A stretch of DNA of 27,737 nt from a virus. The stretch is taken from positions 1 to 27,737 of IMG/VR virus record IMGVR_UViG_3300044621_000632; one strand, written 5' to 3'. Made by a program: the position numbers and the translations under genes. The notes below the pieces were generated by a model. That model did not search any database. It saw nothing but the letters and a program-made list of their open reading frames with translations, and had not been told where the DNA came from. Shown here in pieces: positions 15,315-21,993 of the stretch (position 1 is the first letter of the stretch; the number at the start of each line of letters is the position of its first letter).

Positions 15315-16554
15315 AGGCCACAGCTTTCATTTCCTCGACTGTCATGTCAACTGAGGTGTCTCCTGCCACGCTCAAGGGGATTTCGGCGGAAGAAACGAAC
15401 AGGACATCACCGCCATCGATTGGCCCATAGCCCTTCAACGCGCGGCGCTCATTGATGGTGAGGTCTTGTGACTGGTCAGCCATCTGCCACATCGAAAGAC
15501 GCTTCTCGGCAATCGCCGGTATGCTGTCGATGTCAGGCTTGATCTCGACACCGTAGATGGATCCGAGCCATGCGTTCCAATCGTTTACGATCATTTGAAG
15601 CAGTGGGAGCGCCGTGTCTTCCCAGAAGGCCAGACGGGCCTCGGCATAGTTGGAATAGGTGTTATCGCCAGGAATGCCGAGAAGCTGCGGCGGCACGCCG
15701 AAGGCCAAGGCAACGTCACGGGCCGAGGAGAACTTGGTCTCGATGATGGACATATCATCGGGTGACAAGCCCATCTGCTTCCAGTCAAGGCCACCTTCGA
15801 GGAGCATCGGGCGACCGGCATTGGAGGAGCCAGAGTATTGTTCCTCGATCTGCGCCTTGAGACGGTTGAAGTTCTCGTCTGATAGCGTACCGGAATCCTT
15901 GACGGTCAATGCACCGGAAGGACGCGCCGAGTTCTGAAGCAAGGCTTGCATCCAGTTCATGGCTTCGTTGTTCTGGTCGATAGCGTATGAACCTGCCTCG
16001 ATTGGACTCATGCCGTACCAATCGTTCAACGGGTTGAACAGCTTCAAGTGCCGCACATCGCAGGTAAGCGTGCGCGGGTCCATCTCCCATCGCACCTTGT
16101 TCTGGCCGAGCGTGTACTCGTATGCAGACGGGATGCCATTGGATGATGGAACAATCTTCATGCGGTCTGGTCGAAGCTGGTAAAGCTCCTTGACCTCGCG
16201 GCCCACCATGAACCGCTCTTCGTAGCCGTTGCCCGCGATCATCAGGAACGACACCTTGGCGCGAACGTAATCGGAATAGGACTGAAGCGGATTCGGTCGT
16301 TCGAGCAGGGTGATGAGCGGGTGGTCAACCAGTTCCGTCTCGCCACGGTAGACGCCAAGATTGACGGATGCGATGGCATCAGCGATCCGGTTGATGGCCT
16401 GATATGCCACCACGTTCTTGCCATAGGCTTCCCTGGCGAAGGATTCATAGTTGCGTGGAGACCACACGGCTTGGCCGGGATTGATCACCATCAGCTTGGC
16501 GGCAGCGGATTCCTTGCGCTCTTGCGGGCGGCGGAAACGGTCAAAAAGTCCCAT
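15292..16554 (-). CDS. Portal protein, HK97 family
   Basis: 420 aa, usual length for the family. Diagnostic stretches are YGKNVVAYQAINRIADAIAS, DHPLITLLERPNPLQSYSDY, LMIAGNGYEERF, LFNPLNDWYGMSPIEAGSYA, SSARDVALAFGVPPQLLGIP and TYSNYAEARLAFWEDTALPL. Twelve copies form the ring through which DNA is packaged and ejected. ATG 16554 has GAGG 7 bases upstream and follows the terminase stop by 8 bases. Confidence 0.96.
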   Translation of the reverse strand: MGLFDRFRRPQERKESAAAKLMVINPGQAVWSPRNYESFAREAYGKNVVAYQAINRIADAIASVNLGVYRGETELVDHPLITLLERPNPLQSYSDYVRAKVSFLMIAGNGYEERFMVGREVKELYQLRPDRMKIVPSSNGIPSAYEYTLGQNKVRWEMDPRTLTCDVRHLKLFNPLNDWYGMSPIEAGSYAIDQNNEAMNWMQALLQNSARPSGALTVKDSGTLSDENFNRLKAQIEEQYSGSSNAGRPMLLEGGLDWKQMGLSPDDMSIIETKFSSARDVALAFGVPPQLLGIPGDNTYSNYAEARLAFWEDTALPLLQMIVNDWNAWLGSIYGVEIKPDIDSIPAIAEKRLSMWQMADQSQDLTINERRALKGYGPIDGGDVLFVSSAEIPLSVAGDTSVDMTVEEMKAVAYGTTPNR

Positions 16555-16562
16555 CTAGAACC

Positions 16563-17948
16563 TCACAAGGCGCGAACCGCAGGAGCAGACTGCGGCGCGG
16601 TCATATCGGAAATTGCACTCATTGCGGCGTCTATCATATCATCATGTGTGCCGTTGGGAAAGACCGAGGCCTCGGACATGAAATCGGCCAGGTGATCAAT
16701 GTTGGACATGATGTAGACATTGCCGGATTGGACGTAGGGCGCGGCATCAAATGCGCGTGTCACTTTGTCGGTGTTCCGCTGGATCGGAATGATGGGGATG
16801 CCCTCACGTTTCAGCTTCTGGATCAAGCCGGTGCCGCTTACCTTGTCTTCGACCTTGAAGGCTCGAAGCGGCCCATGATACGGCTGGGAATGATGCTTCT
16901 GCCAAAACGCGCGGGCCATCGTTTCAAGTTCTGGAGCCTCCCATTTGCCGCGTGCCATATCGAGCAGCACGATCTGTCCGGTTTGCGTTTGGCCCCAGCA
17001 TTGGAAGACGGAATAGTCATTCTGCTCCTTTGTCTTTTGCGCGGTGTCGGCATAGATCGCGCGCCACTTGAGCGGCGGCATGGCCTCGTAGAACCGCCAC
17101 CACTCATCTTTGAAGATGCCGCCCCCAAGCGGGGCTGGTCGTTGCATGTATTGACCTGCAAAGACGTAGGGGCTGGACTGCTCGAGGCGGTCGAGCATCT
17201 CGGGCGGGAATTGTTCCGGCCAGAACGATGAGCCATCTGGATCCCGGGCAGGGATCACGAGGCTATCCCACTTCTCGCCAGAGCCGCCGCCTAGAAGCCA
17301 GCCGGAAAGATCATCCTCGTGGAGCCGCTGCATGATGACGATGATCGGCGTGTCGGTCTTGTTAAGGCGTGACTGAATCGTGGTCTGATACCAGTCGATT
17401 ACGTTCTGGCGCATGATGGGCGAGGTTGCCTCACCTGCCTTGTGCGGATCGTCGATGATGATGGCACCGCCGAAGCCGTCTCGCATCTTGCCAGCGCCGT
17501 AGCCGGTGATGGTCCCTTCTGCGCCGGTTGCGTAGACGATGCCGCCGTGTGATGTGCGGAATTCATCCTTTGCCTTGCTATCGTCTTGGAGCGACACCCA
17601 CGGGAATATTGATCGATAGGTCTCGTGCTGCATCATGGCGCGGATGTCATATGCGTTGGATGTGGCGAGTCGCTTGGAATAGCTGGCGTGGATAAATTCT
17701 GCATCTGGCACGAGGCCGATGGTCCAGGCGATGAATGCCTTGACGGCAATCTCGGTCTTGCCGGATCGAGGCGGCACGTTGATGATGAGCCGCTTGATGC
17801 GGTGGGCGAAGACCTGCTCAAGGCTGCGGCAGATCGCCCGCTGATGATCGTTCGGCAGCATCTCTTGGTTGGTGCGGGCGCGGTAGATCGTGCGTGCGAA
17901 CTTATAGAGCCGTTGATGGTTGGCGGCTCGATGCTCACTCGGCGTCAT
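16563..17948 (-). CDS. Terminase large subunit
   Basis: 461 aa from ATG 17948; a longer in-frame start at 17972 is a TTG and less likely. The ATPase has Walker A VPPRSGKTE (residues 58-66) and Walker B IIIDD (163-167). The RNase H-like nuclease has IYADTAQKTKEQNDYSVF (Asp301), FKVEDKVSGTG (Glu367) and HDDMIDA near 435-441. This resembles the psiM2-type large terminases. It cuts concatemers and drives DNA into the prohead. The start overlaps the small-subunit gene by 14 bases. Packaging mode (cos or pac) cannot be read safely from sequence. Confidence 0.95.
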   Translation of the reverse strand: MTPSEHRAANHQRLYKFARTIYRARTNQEMLPNDHQRAICRSLEQVFAHRIKRLIINVPPRSGKTEIAVKAFIAWTIGLVPDAEFIHASYSKRLATSNAYDIRAMMQHETYRSIFPWVSLQDDSKAKDEFRTSHGGIVYATGAEGTITGYGAGKMRDGFGGAIIIDDPHKAGEATSPIMRQNVIDWYQTTIQSRLNKTDTPIIVIMQRLHEDDLSGWLLGGGSGEKWDSLVIPARDPDGSSFWPEQFPPEMLDRLEQSSPYVFAGQYMQRPAPLGGGIFKDEWWRFYEAMPPLKWRAIYADTAQKTKEQNDYSVFQCWGQTQTGQIVLLDMARGKWEAPELETMARAFWQKHHSQPYHGPLRAFKVEDKVSGTGLIQKLKREGIPIIPIQRNTDKVTRAFDAAPYVQSGNVYIMSNIDHLADFMSEASVFPNGTHDDMIDAAMSAISDMTAPQSAPAVRAL

Positions 17949-18318
17949 CGTAAATCTTGTTGAGCGCAGCAAGGACGGCGGCAGCGACTGGCTCTGGCTT
18001 CAGTGATCCATCTTCGTTGGAGATGTCCACGGTTTCGCGCCAGCGCGCGCGCGTCTTGAGCCAGAAGATCATTGCGGTTGTATCGCCAGCCTTGGCCTTG
18101 TTGAAGAGCGCACCGCCGATGGTTGCGTTGGCCTTGTCGCGTGCCTGCTTAAGTTCGGCTGAATAATACTTATAAAGCGTCTCCTTGTGGATGCCGAGGA
18201 TTTCGGCAATGCTCTCGTGCGTGGTGCCGACCGTTGCGTGGAGCGAGACAAGCTGGCGCTGCGCGTCTGTCGGCTCATGCGGCTTGCGTCCGGGCTTGGC
18301 TTTGAGTTCGTCGGTCAT
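17935..18318 (-). CDS. Terminase small subunit
   Basis: 127 aa, first gene of the late operon. KPGRKPHEPTDAQRQLVSLH followed by THESIAEILGIHKETLYKYY gives a clear helix-turn-helix at about residues 33-52, then KANATIGGALFNKAKAGDTT and MIFWLKTRARWRE, a pattern of short phage small terminases. It recognises the packaging site and feeds the large subunit. The promoter at 18361-18389 lies about 45 bases upstream. The ribosome site is weak. Confidence 0.88.
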   Translation of the reverse strand: MTDELKAKPGRKPHEPTDAQRQLVSLHATVGTTHESIAEILGIHKETLYKYYSAELKQARDKANATIGGALFNKAKAGDTTAMIFWLKTRARWRETVDISNEDGSLKPEPVAAAVLAALNKIYDDAE

Positions 18319-18339
18319 GCTTGTTTCTTACAAATGGTG

Positions 18340-18361
18340 TTGCATTTTGCAGATTTTTGCA
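18340..18361. promoter_or_regulatory. Three TTGCA repeats (candidate operator, site A)
   Basis: TTGCA occurs at 18340-18344, 18347-18351 and 18357-18361. On the minus strand this reads TGCAAAAATCTGCAA followed by AATGCAA, with the first two repeats 10 bases apart. The block begins on the last T of the late promoter -10 box and covers the expected transcription start. A nearly identical 15-mer (TGCAAAAATATGCAA) is at 25600-25614. A repressor or activator site is inferred. Confidence 0.55.
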
Positions 18362-18389
18362 TTATATCACACTTATAGATGGAGGACAA
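18361..18389 (-). promoter_or_regulatory. Late-operon promoter, TTGTCC-N17-TATAAT
   Basis: On the minus strand TTGTCC (18389-18384) is followed after 17 bases by a perfect TATAAT (18366-18361). It faces the terminase and all head-tail genes. It resembles a sigma-70-type promoter; the predicted start falls inside the TTGCA repeats, suggesting control by a bound protein. Confidence 0.6.
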
Positions 18390-18392
18390 AAA

Positions 18393-18602
18393 ATGGTTTT
18401 CAACGATCCGCAGCGTGACTTTTGCTTTCGCAATGCAGCATACTTTACAGCAGTGCGCGGCCTTCGCCCTGCTAACAGAATACGCAAAGAATTCAAGACT
18501 TTTGAAGATGCTTGCACTTATGGGCGCACTTTTGGCGACAAACGCACCATGATTTACGCTGTTACAAAAGAAGGGCGCGATGCTCACATTTGTAACACAT
18601 AA
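18393..18602 (+). CDS. Small hypothetical protein (69 aa), plus strand
   Basis: 69 aa from ATG 18393, chosen because GGAGG stands about 8 bases upstream; an earlier in-frame start at 18321 is less likely. It contains FRNAAYFTAVRGLRPANRIR, FKTFEDACTYGRTFGDKRTM and IYAVTKEGRDAHI. I do not know its function; the compact positive, aromatic pattern resembles small uncharacterised phage proteins. It is the only rightward gene between 1 and 25648. A weak plus-strand promoter TTGCAT-N17-TATATC (18340-18368) could drive it. It converges on the decarboxylase gene, with 14 bases between the two stops. Confidence 0.7.
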   Translation: MVFNDPQRDFCFRNAAYFTAVRGLRPANRIRKEFKTFEDACTYGRTFGDKRTMIYAVTKEGRDAHICNT

Positions 18603-18615
18603 TGAACTATTCATT
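18601..18615. terminator. Small AT-rich hairpin between convergent genes
   Basis: AATGAA (18601-18606), loop CTA, TTCATT (18610-18615) lies between the converging stop codons at 18602 and 18617. The stem is short and AT-rich, so it is at best a weak bidirectional terminator. Confidence 0.25.
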
Positions 18616-18616
18616 T

Positions 18617-18955
18617 TCACACGCCACGCGGAAACAAACTAATATTGACCGTTTCAACGTCAAATTTATTCAGTACCGCAACTACACAAGCAAGTGGCTT
18701 GCCGTTTGCGCCACAAGTATAACAATCTAAACTAACAAAATTTCTTTCTGGAAATGTATGAATGCTAAAATGGCTCTCAGCCAAAAGCCAAACGCCAGTA
18801 AAAGCTCCAATTCCAAAATCATGTTTTGCAGACCCAAGCACGTTCATTCCACTCTTAGTCAGTGCGTCTTCTACAAAAGAAGATATATTCAACGAATCAA
18901 AACTTGATTCGCGCAACCAAACGTCAGCCGTAACATGTTCACCGTTAGTCTTCAT
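18617..18955 (-). CDS. speD: S-adenosylmethionine decarboxylase-like proenzyme
   Basis: 112 aa. The segment LLAESHFSIHTFPERNFVSL followed by DCYTCG is the signature of bacterial AdoMet decarboxylases. Self-cleavage would occur between Glu60 and Ser61, making the pyruvoyl cofactor on Ser61; His66 and Cys81 match the other processing and catalytic residues with the spacing of the Thermotoga enzyme. It would make decarboxylated AdoMet for spermidine synthesis. It is slightly shorter than cellular homologues (about 120-130). The gene overlaps the methyltransferase gene by 11 bases and is equally AT-rich, so the two came and are expressed together. No spermidine synthase is in the window. A changed substrate (ornithine or arginine) or a role in lowering AdoMet are alternatives. 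Confidence 0.85.
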   Translation of the reverse strand: MKTNGEHVTADVWLRESSFDSLNISSFVEDALTKSGMNVLGSAKHDFGIGAFTGVWLLAESHFSIHTFPERNFVSLDCYTCGANGKPLACVVAVLNKFDVETVNISLFPRGV

Positions 18956-20243
18956 CTTTAGCCATTAGATTTGATTTAATTTCACCAAGTTCATTCGCCG
19001 CTTTTTTCGCATCACCTTTCAGAAAAACAAGAACATTTTGATGCATTTTTCCAATTTTGCGAGTCGCTTGCATTGATTTTCCAGCCCTTAACGGCAATGT
19101 TCCGGCGCTATTTATTAAAATAATTTCATTGTAAAACTTATATCCAGCCTCCTCCATGATCTGAATTGTTTTTGGGATTGTGCCAATATATGCACCAGTT
19201 TTATCGCGGACCTCTCCCATGATTATAATAGCGAATCTATTGGCTTTTAGTTTTGAAAAAGTTTTTTGCAATATATTCTTGTATATAAGAAAAAAATTAT
19301 CATGCGTCATATTGGACAAGTCGCGAGGGTCATCGCTATAAACTTCTAGATCTGCATAAGGTGGACAGCTAAATATTAAATCCATGCTGTCGTTTGTTAT
19401 GTATAAATCCATATTTTCGCTTGTATCGCAATAATACTTGCACACAAGGCCAGCCTTATCGCAACGTTCTTGATTAAGATTTGCTTGTTCTTTTCTAAGT
19501 TCTATCCCTTGAAACTTCATGCCAAGTGAACCTGCAACGAAACCAAAAACAGTATCTCCAGCAAAAGGATCAAACACTGAACCATCTGGTTTTCCGAACC
19601 ATGAGACACATATTTCAGCTAATACTGGGTCTAGTAAACTTACACCATTATTCATTTCAGCCATAATGCTATCGTCTGCTAAAGTTCCTTCTCTACTTTC
19701 TCCGTTGTCTCCGATTAGATCTCGCCATTTACGCTTTAGTTCTATCCAATAACCTTGTCGTGTATCAAGGATGCTAAATGGAGGGACACCATAGCGATTT
19801 GCCATGCTGCCGATTTTGCCGTCTGTATATTTTTCTTCCGGAAGTTCATCAAACATTGATGCCATTTCGCCCAGCTCGAAGCCGGTGATAGTCAGATCAA
19901 ACTTCATGTCTTCGAGGTCTTTCAATTCAACCTTGAGCATCTCGAAGTCCCATCCGGCATCGAGCGCCATCCGGTTGTCGGCAATGACATAGGCGCGCTT
20001 CTGGGCCTCCGTCAGGTGCGCCGCCTCTACGCACGGCACTTCCTTCAGTCCTAGCTTGTTCGCTGCCAGGACGCGCCCGTGGCCCGCCACGATGCCGTTC
20101 TTGCCGTCCGTCACCACGGGGTTGATGAACCCGAATTCCTTGATCGAGGACGCGATCTTGGTGACCTGGGCCTCGGAGTGCGTCCGGCTGTTGCGGGCGT
20201 ACGGGATGAGGTCAGATGTTAAAATCAGCTTATAGGTCAGCAT
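18945..20243 (-). CDS. ParB-like nuclease domain fused to DNA methyltransferase
   Basis: 432 aa from ATG 20243, which sits 14 bases inside the upstream HTH gene; an upstream in-frame extension to 20390 would cross that gene and is rejected. Residues ~5-100 are a ParB/sulfiredoxin-like domain (LIPYARNSRTHSEAQVTKIA, VAGHGRVLAA with GHGR at 54-57, AYVIADNRMAL). Residues ~145-410 are an AdoMet-dependent methyltransferase: FDPFAGDTVFG (motif I, 224-234) and FSCPPYADLEVYSDDP (motif IV, CPPY at 293-296). Such fusions are common in phages and modify the phage genome, often as protection from restriction. The target base is not clear. Base composition drops sharply to AT-rich near 19860, between the two domains. 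Confidence 0.85.
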   Translation of the reverse strand: MLTYKLILTSDLIPYARNSRTHSEAQVTKIASSIKEFGFINPVVTDGKNGIVAGHGRVLAANKLGLKEVPCVEAAHLTEAQKRAYVIADNRMALDAGWDFEMLKVELKDLEDMKFDLTITGFELGEMASMFDELPEEKYTDGKIGSMANRYGVPPFSILDTRQGYWIELKRKWRDLIGDNGESREGTLADDSIMAEMNNGVSLLDPVLAEICVSWFGKPDGSVFDPFAGDTVFGFVAGSLGMKFQGIELRKEQANLNQERCDKAGLVCKYYCDTSENMDLYITNDSMDLIFSCPPYADLEVYSDDPRDLSNMTHDNFFLIYKNILQKTFSKLKANRFAIIIMGEVRDKTGAYIGTIPKTIQIMEEAGYKFYNEIILINSAGTLPLRAGKSMQATRKIGKMHQNVLVFLKGDAKKAANELGEIKSNLMAKDED

Positions 20244-20427
20244 TGCTGTCCTTTTTATTGTCGGTTTTTGTGACTGCCTTAACGGCAAGTTCGATGTATC
20301 GCGGAATCGGCTGCTTGCCGGTTTCATAGGCTCGGAACGTGTTGCGTGCGAGGCCGAGGGCCTCTGCTGCCTTGCGCTTCGATAGGGCAACCGAGGTGCG
20401 CCATTGGATGAGTTCGTCCGGTGTCAT
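20230..20427 (-). CDS. Small XRE/Cro-type HTH protein (65 aa)
   Basis: 65 aa from ATG 20427. LIQWRTSVALSKRKAAEALG followed by LARNTFRAYETGKQPIPRYI is a clear Cro/CI-type helix-turn-helix covering most of the protein; the tail is charged (KTDNKKDSNADL). A longer in-frame start at 20541 would run through the terminator and is rejected. No Shine-Dalgarno is visible; a promoter-like TTGTGG-N17-TATATT ends 7 bases before the ATG, so the transcript may be leaderless. It overlaps the methyltransferase gene by 14 bases and may regulate it or another phage promoter. Confidence 0.78.
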   Translation of the reverse strand: MTPDELIQWRTSVALSKRKAAEALGLARNTFRAYETGKQPIPRYIELAVKAVTKTDNKKDSNADL

Positions 20428-20434
20428 GCGGCGC

Positions 20435-20463
20435 AATATAGAGCAAAAAAAACCCCGCCACAA
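20435..20463 (-). promoter_or_regulatory. Promoter-like TTGTGG-N17-TATATT for HTH gene
   Basis: On the minus strand TTGTGG (20463-20458) lies within the terminator hairpin, with a 17-base spacer to TATATT (20440-20435). The -10 box is 5/6 to consensus and ends 7 bases before ATG 20427, so transcription could begin at or near the start codon. Confidence 0.4.
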
Positions 20464-20471
20464 GGGCGGGG
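20445..20471 (-). terminator. Rho-independent terminator after sigma4-like gene
   Basis: Minus-strand CCCCGCC (20471-20465), loop CTTGT, GGCGGGG (20459-20453) followed by eight T (20452-20445). It lies about 40 bases past the stop at 20510. This is a textbook intrinsic terminator ending the leftward small-gene operon, or acting as an attenuator before the HTH-methyltransferase-decarboxylase genes. Confidence 0.9.
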
Positions 20472-20509
20472 CCAGTTTGCTGCGGCGGGAGGAATAAACC
20501 GCAGGGGGA

Positions 20510-21076
20510 TCAATACCGATATGGATGCTTTGGCACTTCAATGCCCATGCGCCTAGCCTTTTCCCTCATCTCGCGAATGGCCTTCCATTCGTTCTGCCGG
20601 ATGCGCTCTCTCGTGACGCCATAGTCCTTGGCGATATCTTCGAGCGTCTGTTCCGGTTCTCCGGTGAGGCCGAAACGGGCTTCGATCATGGCGCGGCGGC
20701 GTGGGTGAGTGATGGCGGCGACCAGCTTGGCGAGAAGCGGCTTGTCCACTTCCAGGCTCGACGGTGCGGCGATCTGGGCCAGTTGCTCGGCGTCTATCTC
20801 TGCCTCGATAGAGTTGCGGGCGGTGAGCAGGTCTCGCATGTGATGCGGCCAGAGTTCTTCCGGCTCGGTGCGAAGTGCGGAGGAGATGTCCATTGCGAGG
20901 GATGACCAGTCGCCGTTAACAACTGGCTTTAGCTTAAAGTTGAGGAGTTCGCCAATGCGTTGTGGCGTGGTGCCGATGAACTTGGCGAACTCGGCTTGTG
21001 ATTTGAACCCTGCGGCCTTTATGGCGCGAAGGAGTCTGGCGTTGCGGACGGTGACTTTGACAGCGAAGTCGGTCAT
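20510..21076 (-). CDS. HTH plus sigma-70 region 4-like regulator (188 aa)
   Basis: 188 aa. Residues ~10-50 form an XRE-like HTH (LLRAIKAAGFKSQAEFAKFI, GTTPQRIGELLNFK). Residues ~122-172 resemble sigma-70 region 4: ARRAMIEARFGL-like HPRRRAMIEARFGLTGEPEQ then TLEDIAKDYGVTRERIRQNE and WKAIREMREKARRM, close to the RpoD -35-recognition helix. Sigma region 2 is absent, so it cannot be a complete sigma factor. It may bind DNA at two points and contact or redirect host RNA polymerase. It is the last gene of a leftward run and is followed by a strong terminator. It is a good candidate for phage early-to-late control. Confidence 0.8.
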   Translation of the reverse strand: MTDFAVKVTVRNARLLRAIKAAGFKSQAEFAKFIGTTPQRIGELLNFKLKPVVNGDWSSLAMDISSALRTEPEELWPHHMRDLLTARNSIEAEIDAEQLAQIAAPSSLEVDKPLLAKLVAAITHPRRRAMIEARFGLTGEPEQTLEDIAKDYGVTRERIRQNEWKAIREMREKARRMGIEVPKHPYRY

Positions 21077-21327
21077 GGGGTGGCCTCATAGGGGGGTGGC
21101 AGTGGCATCCAAGCGGTGACGTTATTGAGTTTCTCTCCTCGGGGTCCATCGTCGTGCCATCTCTGGCTTGTTTTGTTCCATCGGCCTATGCGGATGCGAT
21201 AGAAGGTTTTGATCTGCCCGCCGAACATGGCAAGCTCGAATTTGCTGGTCTCGTAGGTACAGGTCACGAGGACGTATCCCGGTGGCTTGCGCTCGCCTTT
21301 GGCGATAGGGGTCCAGGTCATGGCCAT
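21073..21327 (-). CDS. DUF551-like small protein
   Basis: 84 aa. The pattern MTWTPIAKGERKPPGYVLVT near the N-terminus and WNKTSQRWHDDG...VTAWMPLPPPYE at the C-terminus fits DUF551-type phage proteins, short beta-rich proteins of unknown function. ATG 21327 has GGGAG 4-5 bases upstream; ATG 21321 forms an ATGA overlap with the previous stop and is an alternative. It overlaps the sigma4-like gene by 4 bases. Confidence 0.75.
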   Translation of the reverse strand: MAMTWTPIAKGERKPPGYVLVTCTYETSKFELAMFGGQIKTFYRIRIGRWNKTSQRWHDDGPRGEKLNNVTAWMPLPPPYEATP

Positions 21328-21542
21328 TCGTCTCCCTCATCGGTAGCATCTCTTTCAAGTTCGTCTAAAAAATCACGCAGTCCAGCCAAAGCCATTTCAG
21401 GCGTTGTGCCCTGAGCATAGGCATGTGTTTCAAAATTATGTTCTGGGTCATCAAGGTGCGCCACATACGATTGAAAAAAATCTTCCCAATAAACAATGAT
21501 TTTATGATCTTCCGGGTTGATAGTTGGATATTCGTTTGTCAT
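21318..21542 (-). CDS. Small acidic protein with HicB-like pattern (74 aa)
   Basis: 74 aa, strongly acidic. KIIVYWEDFFQSYVAHLDDP and AQGTTPEMALAGLRDFLDEL resemble the beta-beta-alpha pattern of HicB-like antitoxin folds (Y..y.e.d..fva, GxTpeEAl). No HicA toxin gene is next to it. It is chained with ATGA overlap to its upstream neighbour. Phages carry orphan HicB-like proteins; similarity by eye is weak. Its DNA looks a little more AT-rich than its neighbours. Confidence 0.6.
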   Translation of the reverse strand: MTNEYPTINPEDHKIIVYWEDFFQSYVAHLDDPEHNFETHAYAQGTTPEMALAGLRDFLDELERDATDEGDEWP

Positions 21543-21736
21543 TCAGTCCTCGTGACTTTGGTGCCGATGATGCCTCTGAGGCTGATCTTGCGGCAGGTGT
21601 AACGGCGGGGGCGGTAGTAGCGGGCAGCATCGTGCTGGAGCGATTTGGAACTCCGACCGGGAGCGAAGAAGGATTCGCCCACTTCGATGGTGCGCCACGG
21701 ATACTTGGGCGGGCGTCCGTTGGGTTTGGTGGTCAT
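21539..21736 (-). CDS. Small conserved-type phage protein (65 aa)
   Basis: 65 aa, basic. The pattern GRPPKYPWRTIEVGESFFAP followed by a basic ARYYRPRRYTCRKISLRG segment resembles a small family seen in many phages of GC-rich hosts, W..(I/L)EVG(E/D)SF..P...(R)P..(Y/F)..R. Function is unknown; nucleic-acid binding would fit the charge but is inference. Both ends overlap neighbours by 4 bases. Confidence 0.65.
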   Translation of the reverse strand: MTTKPNGRPPKYPWRTIEVGESFFAPGRSSKSLQHDAARYYRPRRYTCRKISLRGIIGTKVTRTE

Positions 21737-21990
21737 TGCTGGTCGATCCTAAATGCGACTTCCAGAAAGTCATTGCGGATTTCTGTGATCATCTTGATGC
21801 GTTGGAAGTGTGCTTGATAGGCAAGTGCTCGCCGGGCGTTGGTGGAATAGTCGCGTCCGTTCGGATATGCGGCTTGCAGGGCATCGAGGAGGTCATCGAA
21901 TGCCATATCAAGTGCGGCATTGTTTTCGGTGATTTCCTCGCGGTCTTGTTGTCGAAGATGATCCGGAACCTGGAGCGGGGTGACGATCAT
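21733..21990 (-). CDS. Hypothetical helical protein (85 aa)
   Basis: 85 aa, mostly helical, acidic in the first half (HLRQQDREEITENNAALDMA) and amphipathic later (AYQAHFQRIKMITEIRNDFL). No family recognised. The start at 21990 has GGAG about 6 bases upstream and follows the coiled-coil gene by 3 bases. It is part of the leftward small-gene chain. Confidence 0.6.
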   Translation of the reverse strand: MIVTPLQVPDHLRQQDREEITENNAALDMAFDDLLDALQAAYPNGRDYSTNARRALAYQAHFQRIKMITEIRNDFLEVAFRIDQQ

Positions 21991-21993
21991 GGC

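Noticed and set aside
16644-17231. A 195-aa plus-strand frame opposite the large terminase gene
   Set aside because: Antisense shadow of a highly conserved coding sequence.
20244-20390. N-terminal extension of the methyltransferase frame
   Set aside because: It overlaps the HTH gene in another frame, and its amino acids look non-coding; ATG 20243 begins the ParB-like domain properly.
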